A stretch of DNA of 64,000 nucleotides from NCBI RefSeq assembly GCF_015679185.1, contig NZ_CP064939.1, forward strand, positions 3,844,001 to 3,908,000. Reading direction: 5' to 3'. Source of the stretch: Pedobacter endophyticus (GTDB lineage: Bacteria > Bacteroidota > Bacteroidia > Sphingobacteriales > Sphingobacteriaceae). Under the pieces are notes generated by a model, which saw only the letters and a program-made list of their open reading frames with translations, ran no database searches and was not told the DNA's origin. Of the stretch, positions 56,323-64,000 are shown piece by piece. Positions within the stretch are counted from its first letter, which is position 1; each line of letters opens with the position of its first letter. A program made the position numbers and the translations under genes.

Positions 56323-56417
56323 AATTAGCAATTAACAATTAGCAATTAACAGTTAGCAATTAGCAATTAACAATACGCAATTAGCAATTAACAGTTAGCA
56401 ATTAGCAATTAACAATA
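56323..56417. repeat. AATTAGCAATTAACAATT-type repeat
   Basis: Tandem degenerate units of TTAGCAATTAACAATTAGCA between the AraC-type regulator stop and aldA. Same family as at 9531 and 52780. The rest of 56029-56449 shows only the operator candidate and no gene. Confidence 0.85.
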
Positions 56418-56449
56418 CAACAGTTAAACAATTTCAACAACTAGACAAC

Positions 56450-57349
56450 TTACAGGTACCTGCCCGATTTATAGGCCGCTGGCGAGATGCCGGTTACCGC
56501 TTTAAAAACACGGGAGAAGTGGTAACGATCAGAGAAGCCCAGGTTAAAAGAAATGCTTTCGATGGTTTCGTTGGTGTGGCCAAAAAGTTCGCACGCCTTG
56601 GCTATCTTTCTGTTTTGTATAAAGCTGTGCAGGGGCAGGTTCATCTCAGTTCTGAACAACCTGGCAAAGGAGTTTGGAGCCATGTGAACAAGCGAGGCCA
56701 AATCGGCATTACTTAGTTTCTCTGTAATATTAGCTTCGATAAATCGGTGAACAATCAGCACTCGCTCATCTATATTAATTGTTTTCCAAAGCTCGGCACC
56801 GATATTGGAAATTGTTTCCTTAATAAAAGACTGCAGCTTCAGGTTGAAGGTCATTTTAAAGTTTTGATTATCAAGCTTCAATTCATTTGTTAAATACATC
56901 AGGCCCTCGCGGAGGTGCGGTGTAAGTTGGATCTTGAAAATGCCCGGAAGCACGTTGTCGAACGGCGCTCCAAGGTTGAAATGGGTAAAAAAATGTATTA
57001 AGCTTTTCGTTTCGTAATGCGTTTCATCGTGTTCGAAAGAGAGGTTTTTTCCGGCAACATGAATTCCGGATGTATATCGTTTGTTTTTTAAATAACTGGA
57101 GGAGAAAGGGGTAAATGGCGAAACAATGTACAAAAAATCAGGATCCATTTGATAAACCTGATGTTGCAATTTCAGCTCGCCGCCCTCATTTTTGTTCCAA
57201 TAGATGCGCCAAAACGGAAAAACCATATTGTGGCAGTCCCATAATTCTAAATGCCAGTATCGGCAACACATCAGCCTGAGTTTTACATCTATAAACCGTT
57301 GTTGCTGAGTAGAAGGATCGCCCAACTCAATCTTGTTTATTAATCTCAT
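56450..57349 (-). CDS. AraC-family transcriptional regulator
   Basis: Regulator of 299 residues. The N-terminal half is a cupin-like sensing domain (HQVYQMDPDFLYIVSPFTPF, then FTHFNLGAPFDNVLPGIFKI). The C-terminal 100 residues carry two helix-turn-helix motifs (NADLASLVHMAPNSFARLFR and ETIESISFNLGFSDRYHFSR) ending FKAVTGISPAAYKSGRY, the AraC signature. It is divergent from the aldolase-fucI-kinase operon (110-bp gap) and lies next to aldA-fucP, so it is the likely activator of both units and the likely sensor of fucose, rhamnose or a derivative. Confidence 0.92.
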   Translation of the reverse strand: MRLINKIELGDPSTQQQRFIDVKLRLMCCRYWHLELWDCHNMVFPFWRIYWNKNEGGELKLQHQVYQMDPDFLYIVSPFTPFSSSYLKNKRYTSGIHVAGKNLSFEHDETHYETKSLIHFFTHFNLGAPFDNVLPGIFKIQLTPHLREGLMYLTNELKLDNQNFKMTFNLKLQSFIKETISNIGAELWKTINIDERVLIVHRFIEANITEKLSNADLASLVHMAPNSFARLFRTEMNLPLHSFIQNRKIAKACELFGHTNETIESISFNLGFSDRYHFSRVFKAVTGISPAAYKSGRYL

Positions 57350-57367
57350 TTGAGTTCGATGTTTAAA

Positions 57368-57377
57368 TTGTACACAA
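57368..57377. promoter_or_regulatory. Candidate deoxyhexose-regulon operator in the divergent promoter
   Basis: TTGTACACAA, extended to ATTGTACACAAT, 19 bases upstream of the regulator start and about 80 bases upstream of the aldolase start. Identical to the site at 56120. A -7-like TACATTTA lies at about 57419. Confidence 0.45.
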
Positions 57378-57458
57378 TAATACCAATTTTAAATATTTAA
57401 ATCTCTTGCTGTGGCCGTTACATTTACCTCAACAAAATAAATTTAAATCTAACCATTT

Positions 57459-58262
57459 ATGAGCGATATTATACTTCCGGCAGAAGTACGCGATGAGCTG
57501 AAAAAAATCTCACGGGTTGCCGGCTATCTCTGGCAAAGAGAATGGGCTGAGCGAAATGCAGGCAACATTTCTATGAACCTGACTTCCTACTTCAATTCTG
57601 AGGATGTTCTCGAAAACGTAAGGCATAAAACATTTACCCTTTTCAATTTCCCCAAGGGTGCTGCCGGGCTTGTGCTCTTTATTACGGGTACGGGTTGTTA
57701 TTTGAGAAGTTTAATAGACCACATAGACGAGGCGGCGTGCATTATTTACATCAACGACGAAGCAACGGGCTACACCTTAATCTGGGGCGGCAAGAGCCCG
57801 AATTTCGGCCCTACATCTGAGCTGATTTCGCACAGCAGCATCCATGTATTCAACGCAGAAAACAATCCGAAACACCTGGCCATTGTGCATACACACCCTC
57901 CAGAGTTAATTGTAATGAGTCATCACCCTTTATTTGCTCATGAGGAAGAACTGAACAGACAAATCTGGATGATGTGCCCCGAGGTTCGCGTATTTGTTCC
58001 CAAGGGAATTCACTGCACACCTTATGCGCTATCCAGCACTGCAGCATTGGCCAAGGCGACCATCGAAGCCTTTAAAATCAGGAATGTTTCGCTTTGGGAA
58101 AAGCATGGCGCAACGGCTACGGGCGAAGATGTAGAAAAGGCCTGGGATTATTTAGACGTGGCCAACAAAGGCGCCAAGCTATTGCAAATGTGCTGGGCGG
58201 CTGGTTTTGAGCCCGCCGGACTTTCGAACGAGCAGTTAACGGAATTAGAACAATTTACTTAA
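57459..58262 (+). CDS. rhaD: Rhamnulose-1-phosphate aldolase (RhaD-type class II aldolase)
   Basis: Zinc aldolase that splits a ketose-1-phosphate to dihydroxyacetone phosphate and lactaldehyde. It has 267 residues, the size of E. coli RhaD (274), well above FucA (about 215). It begins with LKKISRVAGYLWQREWAERN and AGNISMNLT. The zinc histidines are in IVHTHPPELIVMSHHP, with another in WEKHGATATG. RhaD-type sequence next to a fucose isomerase suggests an enzyme that takes fuculose-1-phosphate, or one that serves both sugars. Confidence 0.83.
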   Translation: MSDIILPAEVRDELKKISRVAGYLWQREWAERNAGNISMNLTSYFNSEDVLENVRHKTFTLFNFPKGAAGLVLFITGTGCYLRSLIDHIDEAACIIYINDEATGYTLIWGGKSPNFGPTSELISHSSIHVFNAENNPKHLAIVHTHPPELIVMSHHPLFAHEEELNRQIWMMCPEVRVFVPKGIHCTPYALSSTAALAKATIEAFKIRNVSLWEKHGATATGEDVEKAWDYLDVANKGAKLLQMCWAAGFEPAGLSNEQLTELEQFT

Positions 58263-58282
58263 ACCTTATTTAACCCATCATC

Positions 58283-60070
58283 ATGAACAGATTAATAGGT
58301 AGACTACCAAAAATAGGCATTCGCCCGGTAATTGACGGACGCGAACTTGGTGTGCGAGAATCGCTGGAAGACCAGTGTATGGACATGGCGAAAGCCGCCG
58401 CAAAATTAATTGAAGAGCACTTACGTTTTCCCAGCGGAGAACGGGTAGAATGTGTTATTGCCGATACCACTATTGGCGGCGTGGCAGACGCGGCGGCCTG
58501 TGCCGATAAATTTAAGCGAGAGGGTGTTGAGGTTTCTTTAACGGTTACCCCATGCTGGTGTTACGGCACCGAGGTAATGGATACCGACCCCCTGATGCCA
58601 AAAGCAGTTTGGGGCTTCAATGGCACCGAAAGGCCGGGAGCGGTTTATCTGGCCGCCGCCCTGGCAGGGTACAGTCAAAAAGGACTGCCGGCCTTTGGTA
58701 TTTACGGTAGAGAGGTTCAGGATGCCGGGGATATGCGTATTCCCAAAGATGTAGAAGAAAAGCTATTGCGCTTTGCAAAGGCAGGCTTGGCAGTAGCGCA
58801 AATGAAAGGAAAATCTTATTTATCAATAGGCTACAGTTCCATGGGGATTGCCGGCTCAATGGTCGACGTAAACTTTTTGCAGGATTACTTTGGCATCAGG
58901 GCTGAATTTGTAGAATCGGTAGAAATTTTGAGGCGGATAGACGAAGGCATTTATGATGAGGAGGAGTTTGAAAAAGCACTAAAATGGACCAAAGCAAATT
59001 GCAGGGAAGGTAAAGATTATAACAGTCCTGATGCGCAAAAATCTGCGGAGGTAAAAGATAAGGAATGGGAAAAGGTGGTAAAAATGACGCTCATTTGCCG
59101 CGATTTAATGGTGGGTAACCCTAAACTGAAAGAAAAAGGGTTTGGTGAGGAAGCAAAAGGACGAAATGCCATTACTGGCGGCTTTCAGGGGCAGCGCCAG
59201 TGGACAGACTACCAGCCGAATGCAGATTTTACGGAATCGATACTCAATTCTTCTTTCGATTGGAACGGAATTCGGCAGGCTTTTGTATTTGCCACAGAAA
59301 ACGACTGTTTAAATGCCGTATCCATGCTGTTCGGTCATTTGTTAACCAACACGGCGCAATTATTTTCGGATGTGAGGACTTATTGGAGCCCCGAATCTGT
59401 TGAACGGGTTACGGGCAAAAAGTTGACTGGTATTGCAAAAGATGGCATCATCCACCTGATCAACTCTGGATCTACCACTTTAGATGCCACAGCACAGCAG
59501 AGCGATGCGGACGGAAACCCGACAATGAAGCCTTACTGGGAAATCACCGAGGCAGAAGTTGAGCAATGTTTGGCGCATACCAAATGGCCTGCCGCAATTG
59601 GTGAGTATTTTAGGGGTGGGGGCTTTTCCTCGCAATTTAAAACCAGGGGCAGCATGCCGCTAACCATGTGCAGGATCAATCTGGTAAAAGGATTGGGCCC
59701 TGTGTTGCAAATTGTTGAAGGCTGGAGTGTGGAACTACCCGAAGATATCCACAGCATCCTCGATGAAAGAACCAACCCAACCTGGCCTACAACCTGGTTT
59801 GTGCCAAGAACAACCGGAAAAGGTTTCTTTAAAGATGCGTATTCGGTAATGGCCAAATGGGGCGCAAACCATGGTGCCATCTCTTATGGCCATATTGGTG
59901 CCGACCTCATTGCTCTGGCCGCTTTGTTAAGAATCCCTGTAAACATGCACAACGTAGCCGAAGATGATATTTTCCGCCCCAGCGCCTGGGCTGCCTTTGG
60001 CGAAAACCTGGAGTCGGCAGACTACAACGCATGTGCCAATTACGGGCCGCTTTATGGCTTTAAATCGTAA
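58283..60070 (+). CDS. fucI: L-fucose isomerase
   Basis: Cytosolic ketol isomerase turning L-fucose into L-fuculose, 595 residues (E. coli 591). It begins [20 protein letters not shown] and carries [20 protein letters not shown], the [20 protein letters not shown] stretch and the Mn-binding end region ([20 protein letters not shown] and [20 protein letters not shown]). It starts 20 bases after the aldolase gene. Confidence 0.95.
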   Translation: MNRLIGRLPKIGIRPVIDGRELGVRESLEDQCMDMAKAAAKLIEEHLRFPSGERVECVIADTTIGGVADAAACADKFKREGVEVSLTVTPCWCYGTEVMDTDPLMPKAVWGFNGTERPGAVYLAAALAGYSQKGLPAFGIYGREVQDAGDMRIPKDVEEKLLRFAKAGLAVAQMKGKSYLSIGYSSMGIAGSMVDVNFLQDYFGIRAEFVESVEILRRIDEGIYDEEEFEKALKWTKANCREGKDYNSPDAQKSAEVKDKEWEKVVKMTLICRDLMVGNPKLKEKGFGEEAKGRNAITGGFQGQRQWTDYQPNADFTESILNSSFDWNGIRQAFVFATENDCLNAVSMLFGHLLTNTAQLFSDVRTYWSPESVERVTGKKLTGIAKDGIIHLINSGSTTLDATAQQSDADGNPTMKPYWEITEAEVEQCLAHTKWPAAIGEYFRGGGFSSQFKTRGSMPLTMCRINLVKGLGPVLQIVEGWSVELPEDIHSILDERTNPTWPTTWFVPRTTGKGFFKDAYSVMAKWGANHGAISYGHIGADLIALAALLRIPVNMHNVAEDDIFRPSAWAAFGENLESADYNACANYGPLYGFKS

Positions 60071-60100
60071 CCCCGTGCAGGGCTTAAAAAACATAGAGCG

Positions 60101-61417
60101 ATGAATGTTATAGCGGTTTTTGATATTGGTAAAACCAATAAGAAGGTATTGTTGTTTGATCGGGATTTTAACGTGGTTTACGTAAATGCCATGCGTTTTG
60201 AGGAAACCCTTGATGAAGATGACTTCCCTTGCGAGGATCTGGAGGCCATCGAAACCTGGGTGCAGGATGAGGTTAAGGCCATCCAGGAAAAGCAGGTGTT
60301 TTTTATAAAGGCCATTAATTTCTCTACGCATGGGGCCGCCTTGGTTTATTTAAACAAGGATGGAAAAAGAATAACGCCACTTTACAATTACCTCAAGCCC
60401 TTAACCGTTAACGTTGCCCCATTTTACCAGGCCAACGGAGGTATAGAAGAGTTTTCGCGAAAAACGGCATCGCCCGCTTATGGGATGCTCAACTCTGGCT
60501 TGCAGCTATATTGGCTTAAGCACAGCAAGCCAGATGTTTGGCGCCAGGTTGACACCATTTTGCATTATCCACAGTATTTAAGCTATCTGTTTTCCAACCA
60601 CATCATGGCCGATTATACGTCGATTGGAGCACATACGGCGCTTTGGGATTTTGATTGTATGGAATACCATAAATGGCTAAGCGCAGAACACATTGCATTG
60701 CCCAAGCCACAATCGGGCAAAAAGGCCATCTTATCCACCATTAATGGATACGAAGTGGCTATTGGGAAAGGTTTGCACGACAGTTCTGCGTCCATTATTC
60801 CACTGCTGGAAGGTAGCAAGCACAATCGCCGCGAATTCATCCTATTATCTACCGGTACCTGGATTATTTGCATGAACCCTTTTAGTAAGGAAACCTTAAC
60901 GTCACCTCAATTACAAAATGATTGTTTATGTTTTTTAACCCCTGATAAAAAGCAGATTAAATCGTCGATGCAGTTTTTGGGCCATTTACATGAGCTGAAC
61001 ACTGTAGCCCTGGGCGATTATTTTGGCGTAGAGGCCAATCACTATTTATCGCTTACCTTAAATGAAAAACGCAGTGACGAAACGTTTTACAAACAAGAGA
61101 CCATTTTTTTTAAAGATGAAGACTCATTAAGCGCAAAGGCCGGCTTAGAAGAGCTGAGCAGGTTTGTTGATTATGAACAAGCCTATTACCAGCTTATTTT
61201 TGAGATCAGTAGGCGGGTTTGCAAAGGTATTCACCACATTTTAGATACAGCAAACGATTTGAAGGATATTTATATTTCCGGCGGTTTCAACAAAAACCAA
61301 TTATTTGTTCGATATGTGGGCCAAATGATGCCACAACAAACCATTATAGTTACCAAGGATGGAAATGCAAGTGCAATGGGGGCAGCTTTGCTGATGAAAG
61401 ATTATATAGACGGTTAG
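60101..61417 (+). CDS. FGGY-family carbohydrate kinase (fuculokinase/rhamnulokinase type)
   Basis: Kinase of 438 residues that probably phosphorylates L-fuculose (or L-rhamnulose) on O1 for the aldolase. The phosphate-1 motif is FDIGKTNKKVLLFD. NFSTHGAALVYLNKDGK, SIGAHTALWDFDCMEYHKWL (substrate side), LLSTGTWIICMNPF (phosphate-2) and DIYISGGFNKNQLFVRYVGQ (adenosine side) are in the usual order. It starts 30 bases after fucI and ends the operon. The exact sugar cannot be told from sequence. Confidence 0.85.
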   Translation: MNVIAVFDIGKTNKKVLLFDRDFNVVYVNAMRFEETLDEDDFPCEDLEAIETWVQDEVKAIQEKQVFFIKAINFSTHGAALVYLNKDGKRITPLYNYLKPLTVNVAPFYQANGGIEEFSRKTASPAYGMLNSGLQLYWLKHSKPDVWRQVDTILHYPQYLSYLFSNHIMADYTSIGAHTALWDFDCMEYHKWLSAEHIALPKPQSGKKAILSTINGYEVAIGKGLHDSSASIIPLLEGSKHNRREFILLSTGTWIICMNPFSKETLTSPQLQNDCLCFLTPDKKQIKSSMQFLGHLHELNTVALGDYFGVEANHYLSLTLNEKRSDETFYKQETIFFKDEDSLSAKAGLEELSRFVDYEQAYYQLIFEISRRVCKGIHHILDTANDLKDIYISGGFNKNQLFVRYVGQMMPQQTIIVTKDGNASAMGAALLMKDYIDG

Positions 61418-61853
61418 AACAATTAATAGCACTGATGATTGCTTCCTTCGATCAAAAATCATTTGGCTACAACCACCCCTTTGGCGCACAAACGGAAATA
61501 GCGCCCTCAATGGTTCCGTCCGCCCGGTGCCGTTTACTTAGGTATAAAACTAAAAAACACTGTCAGTCTGAGCCGGGTCGAAGGGCAATTAAAAAGGGCG
61601 TCTACAAGCTCAGCCTGAGAGGCAGTTGCGCTTTACCAAACAACACGGAGCGGCCGCCAGACGGGGCGAACGGGTAACCGAAGGGCAGCTGTTTTTATTT
61701 TCCGGCTGTAAAAAAGGTATTGACTGAGTAGCGCACGGGCATTTAAATTTATAGTCAGAATTATCGGTTTAAGGTTGTCACCGTTACACCGTTAAAAGAG
61801 CCGGCGATTTAAAACTTCTTCATACTTTAATTCAATCTAATAAACGATATTAG
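61418..61853. other. Intergenic region with interspersed-repeat-like sequence
   Basis: No gene. CACTGTCAGTCTGAGCCGGG at 61559 followed by TCGAAGG, and CTCAGCCTGAGAGGCAGTTG at 61610, resemble GTCAGTCTGAGC-type repeats scattered in Bacteroidota genomes. Confidence 0.45.
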
Positions 61854-61861
61854 TATCTTTA
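61854..61861 (+). promoter_or_regulatory. Putative -7 box of the ECF sigma gene
   Basis: TATCTTTA, one base off TAnnTTTG, inside TAGTATCTTTA, the same 11-mer found before precursor peptide 7. It ends 6 bases before the ATG at 61868. Confidence 0.4.
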
Positions 61862-61867
61862 TTGGAA

Positions 61868-62482
61868 ATGCAGATGTCGTTAAAAATCAGTAAAACGTAT
61901 AATGATGAAGAAGCTTTAGCCCAAATGGCACTCGATAACCAGGATGCCTTTAAGGCGCTATATGAGAAATATTCGGGAAAAATGCTTCTTTATGCTTTCA
62001 ATGTGATCAAAAATAAAGAAACTGCTGAAGATATCATCCAAAATATTTTTGTTGATTTTTGGTCTAAAAGAACGCATGTAGAAATAAATAACATAGAATC
62101 TTATCTTTTCAGAGCCGTAAAATACCAGATTTTTAATTTTTTCAGAAACCAGAAATTGGCCATCGAAGACATTACCCGATTAAATATTATCGATATATCA
62201 ATCAGTGCTTCACAAAAAATAGAATACCACCAGCTAGAAAAAACGATAAACGAAATGGTTGCCAAATTGCCGAAGCGTTGCAAGGAGATTTTTGAAATGA
62301 GCAGGTTTAAGTTTAAATCTCATAAGGAAATTGCCGACGAATTGGGGATTTCTGTTCAAGCAGTTAAAAACCAGATTTCAAGAGCTTTGATCTTTATTAA
62401 GGATGAGCTTCGCAAAGAAGAATACCTGCTGTTCTCTTTTTTCATCGCGAATTTGCTGCTTGTAGGGAATACCACCCATTAA
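61868..62482 (+). CDS. RNA polymerase sigma-70 factor, ECF subfamily (FecI-like)
   Basis: Sigma factor of about 204 residues. Region 2 is DAFKALYEKYSGKMLLYAFN and AEDIIQNIFVDFWSK; region 4 is LPKRCKEIFEMSRFKFKSHK followed by EIADELGISVQAVKNQISRA. This is the Bacteroidota type that pairs with FecR and controls a SusCD locus. A hydrophobic end (YLLFSFFIANLLLVG) is a frequent feature of this group. ATG at 61868 is chosen; ATG at 61874 is possible. A FecR gene follows, so the SusCD targets probably lie beyond the right edge. Confidence 0.92.
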   Translation: MQMSLKISKTYNDEEALAQMALDNQDAFKALYEKYSGKMLLYAFNVIKNKETAEDIIQNIFVDFWSKRTHVEINNIESYLFRAVKYQIFNFFRNQKLAIEDITRLNIIDISISASQKIEYHQLEKTINEMVAKLPKRCKEIFEMSRFKFKSHKEIADELGISVQAVKNQISRALIFIKDELRKEEYLLFSFFIANLLLVGNTTH

Positions 62483-62969
62483 CTGCGAAAGGAAAACCAC
62501 TCATATTGCTTCATGCTCTGCTCACCTCAATAGCGGTTATATTTCGATTGCTTCGTTGCTTGCGATGATGTTCTGGTAACAAAAATTCCTTTCCCATCAG
62601 TGGTATTGCTCTTTTTTCGTTGCTGCAGGCCTCTCCAACGAGGCACAATGAGACAATATGGTAAACCCATAGCAAAAAAATGGCGACGATAGAGGTTAAA
62701 ATTTTTCAAATACATTGGCGGGTTAACGACAATTCAAAAGCAGCGCTGGATTTGCTCGCCATTTCTTCATTACCCAAAAAAGTGGCGACTTTGTGATGAG
62801 ACCGGAATTGTGCAAGCCGAAGCAATCTGATAAATTATTGCCTTTAAAATGAGCGTTTTAGCTCGAAAATGAAAGCATAACAAAAAATATTTTACTTCGG
62901 ACATGTACTTTAAGCCAATATTGTTACTTACTATTATAAACCACTAACCAAATATTATTTTTATATGCA
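62483..62969. other. 487-bp gap between sigma and anti-sigma genes
   Basis: Longer than usual for this gene pair. No open frame of coding character, no strong terminator and no repeat was seen. A small GAGC-GTTTTA-GCTC hairpin lies near 62852. Confidence 0.5.
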
Positions 62970-64000
62970 ATGGATAAAGAACACGCAAGACGGCTTTTTA
63001 ATAAGTATCTCCAAAACGAATGTTCTCCTGAAGAATTTGAACTCTTAGAAACTTTTTTAGCATCTTATCAACTAAACGACACCTGGCCTGAGTTAGAATT
63101 GGGCAACGAAAGCGCATTTAAACAACGGTCGTGGTTAGAAATAGAAGCCAGAATAAATAAAACCCCAGCTAAGGAAGTGTTCCTTTGGAGGTCTTACCTC
63201 AGGTTAATAGCCGCCGCAATTGTAATTGGCCTGCTCTCAATTGTTTATCTTTTCAGAAACGATTTATTTGATCGGCAAGACCCGTTGCAACATGTAATCG
63301 CTAACCAAACCAGCATTAAACCAGGTACCGATAAAGCCATGTTGACGCTCGAAGACGGTTCGGTGCTGCAATTGGAAAAAGGTGCTTCATTAACAACAAA
63401 CAATGCCAATAGCAATGGCGAAAGGATAGTTTACAATGCGGCAAAAACAAGTGCAAGCCAGGTTGGATACCATTATTTAACAGTTCCCAGGGGTGGGCAA
63501 TTCCAGCTTGTGCTATCCGATGGCACAAAAATCTGGTTAAATTCAGATTCCAAACTGAAGTATCCCGTCGCCTTTTTTAGAGGCAAAACGCGTGCGGTCG
63601 ATTTGGTTTATGGCGAGGCCTATTTTGAAGTGGCTACCAGTAAAAAACACCTTGGAAGTAATTTTAAGGTAACAACCAAAGAACAAACAATAGATGTTTT
63701 AGGAACTAAGTTTAACATTAGGGCCTTTAACGATGATGTTAAAACCGTATCATCATTAGTAGAAGGACGAATTTCAATCGAGAAAAATGGGGTAAAAAAG
63801 ATTTTAAAGCCCAATCAACAGTCGGTGGTTTTTGAAAATGAAAACTCGATCCACGTGAGCGAGGTAGACGCCGCTGCCGAAATTGCCTGGGTGCATGGCC
63901 TTTTTACCTTCGAAGAGGCTTCATTGCAAGATATCACGAAGATTTTATCCAGGTGGTATAACGTCGATTTCAAATTTGAAGCTCCGGCAAAAAGAAAATT
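62970..64000 (+). CDS. FecR-family anti-sigma factor, 3' partial
   Basis: The frame from ATG at 62970 stays open to the right edge (343 codons). A cytosolic sigma-binding part (MDKEHARRLFNKYLQNECSP) is followed by one transmembrane helix (LIAAAIVIGLLSIVYLF, about residue 82-98). The periplasmic FecR domain begins near residue 165 (TVPRGGQFQLVLSDGTKIWL, then NSDSKLKYP and VYGEAYFEVA, VLGTKFNIRAF). The last visible part (WVHGLFTFEEASLQDITKIL, SRWYNVDF) is the start of the STN-like C-terminal domain. It would hold the adjacent sigma factor inactive until its SusC partner signals. The stop lies outside the window. Confidence 0.92.
   Translation, partial: MDKEHARRLFNKYLQNECSPEEFELLETFLASYQLNDTWPELELGNESAFKQRSWLEIEARINKTPAKEVFLWRSYLRLIAAAIVIGLLSIVYLFRNDLFDRQDPLQHVIANQTSIKPGTDKAMLTLEDGSVLQLEKGASLTTNNANSNGERIVYNAAKTSASQVGYHYLTVPRGGQFQLVLSDGTKIWLNSDSKLKYPVAFFRGKTRAVDLVYGEAYFEVATSKKHLGSNFKVTTKEQTIDVLGTKFNIRAFNDDVKTVSSLVEGRISIEKNGVKKILKPNQQSVVFENENSIHVSEVDAAAEIAWVHGLFTFEEASLQDITKILSRWYNVDFKFEAPAKRK

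Noticed and set aside
61219..61677. 152-codon plus-strand ORF overlapping the end of the FGGY kinase
   Set aside because: The first part is an out-of-frame reading of the kinase and the rest runs through interspersed repeat sequence.

Overview
The window looks like chromosomal DNA of a Bacteroidota bacterium, most likely Sphingobacteriaceae and close to Pedobacter. The signs are SusC/SusD pairs, an ECF sigma/FecR pair, a type IX secretion (T9SS) substrate with PorP and PorE-like partners, LytS/LytTR two-component proteins, the near absence of Shine-Dalgarno sequences, and several promoters of the Bacteroidota TAnnTTTG type. No rRNA, tRNA, CRISPR array, transposase or prophage was seen.

Layout. 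1-7746: a nutrient-import operon (SusC with STN domain, cut by the left edge; SusD; HExxH zinc metallohydrolase lipoprotein; DUF4302 lipoprotein) closed by a strong terminator. 8038-10553: small housekeeping or hypothetical genes and an OmpA-like lipoprotein. 10603-13194 (minus): an NTPase of the STAND/NACHT kind, divergent from a 4241-residue surface protein (13425-26150) made of Ig-like repeats with a T9SS type B sorting domain, followed by its PorP/SprF-like and PorE-like partners. 29200-31445: mostly repeats (paired hairpin elements, REP-like palindromes, a 16-copy 21-bp tandem array) around one small conserved hypothetical gene.

31446-35225 is a probable toxin-immunity locus. A lipoprotein with a C-terminal papain-like (NlpC/P60 or CHAP-like) Cys/His domain is followed by two paralogous exported 254-residue proteins. 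The toxin 3' tail plus the immunity gene recurs with an exact 904-bp period, leaving two orphan toxin tails and a broken third immunity gene.

35428-41600 is a RiPP-like biosynthetic locus: a full-length LanB-type dehydratase, a LytS-type kinase, seven tandem short genes for nearly identical 44-45 residue peptides without cysteine, and a LytTR regulator. Two intergenic regions carry matching LytTR-like operator candidates. These two neighbouring loci are the most novel content.

41958-52663: a hypothetical gene, an orphan HsdR_N-type nuclease domain, htpG, a single-domain response regulator, a BadF-type sugar kinase, and an RND efflux operon (adaptor, pump, TolC-like). 53132-61417: a 6-deoxyhexose (L-fucose/L-rhamnose) catabolic cluster with fucP, aldA, an AraC regulator, a RhaD-type aldolase, fucI and an FGGY kinase; a shared TTGTACACAA site lies upstream of both transcription units. 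61868-64000: an ECF sigma factor and a FecR anti-sigma factor cut by the right edge, probably heading another SusCD locus.
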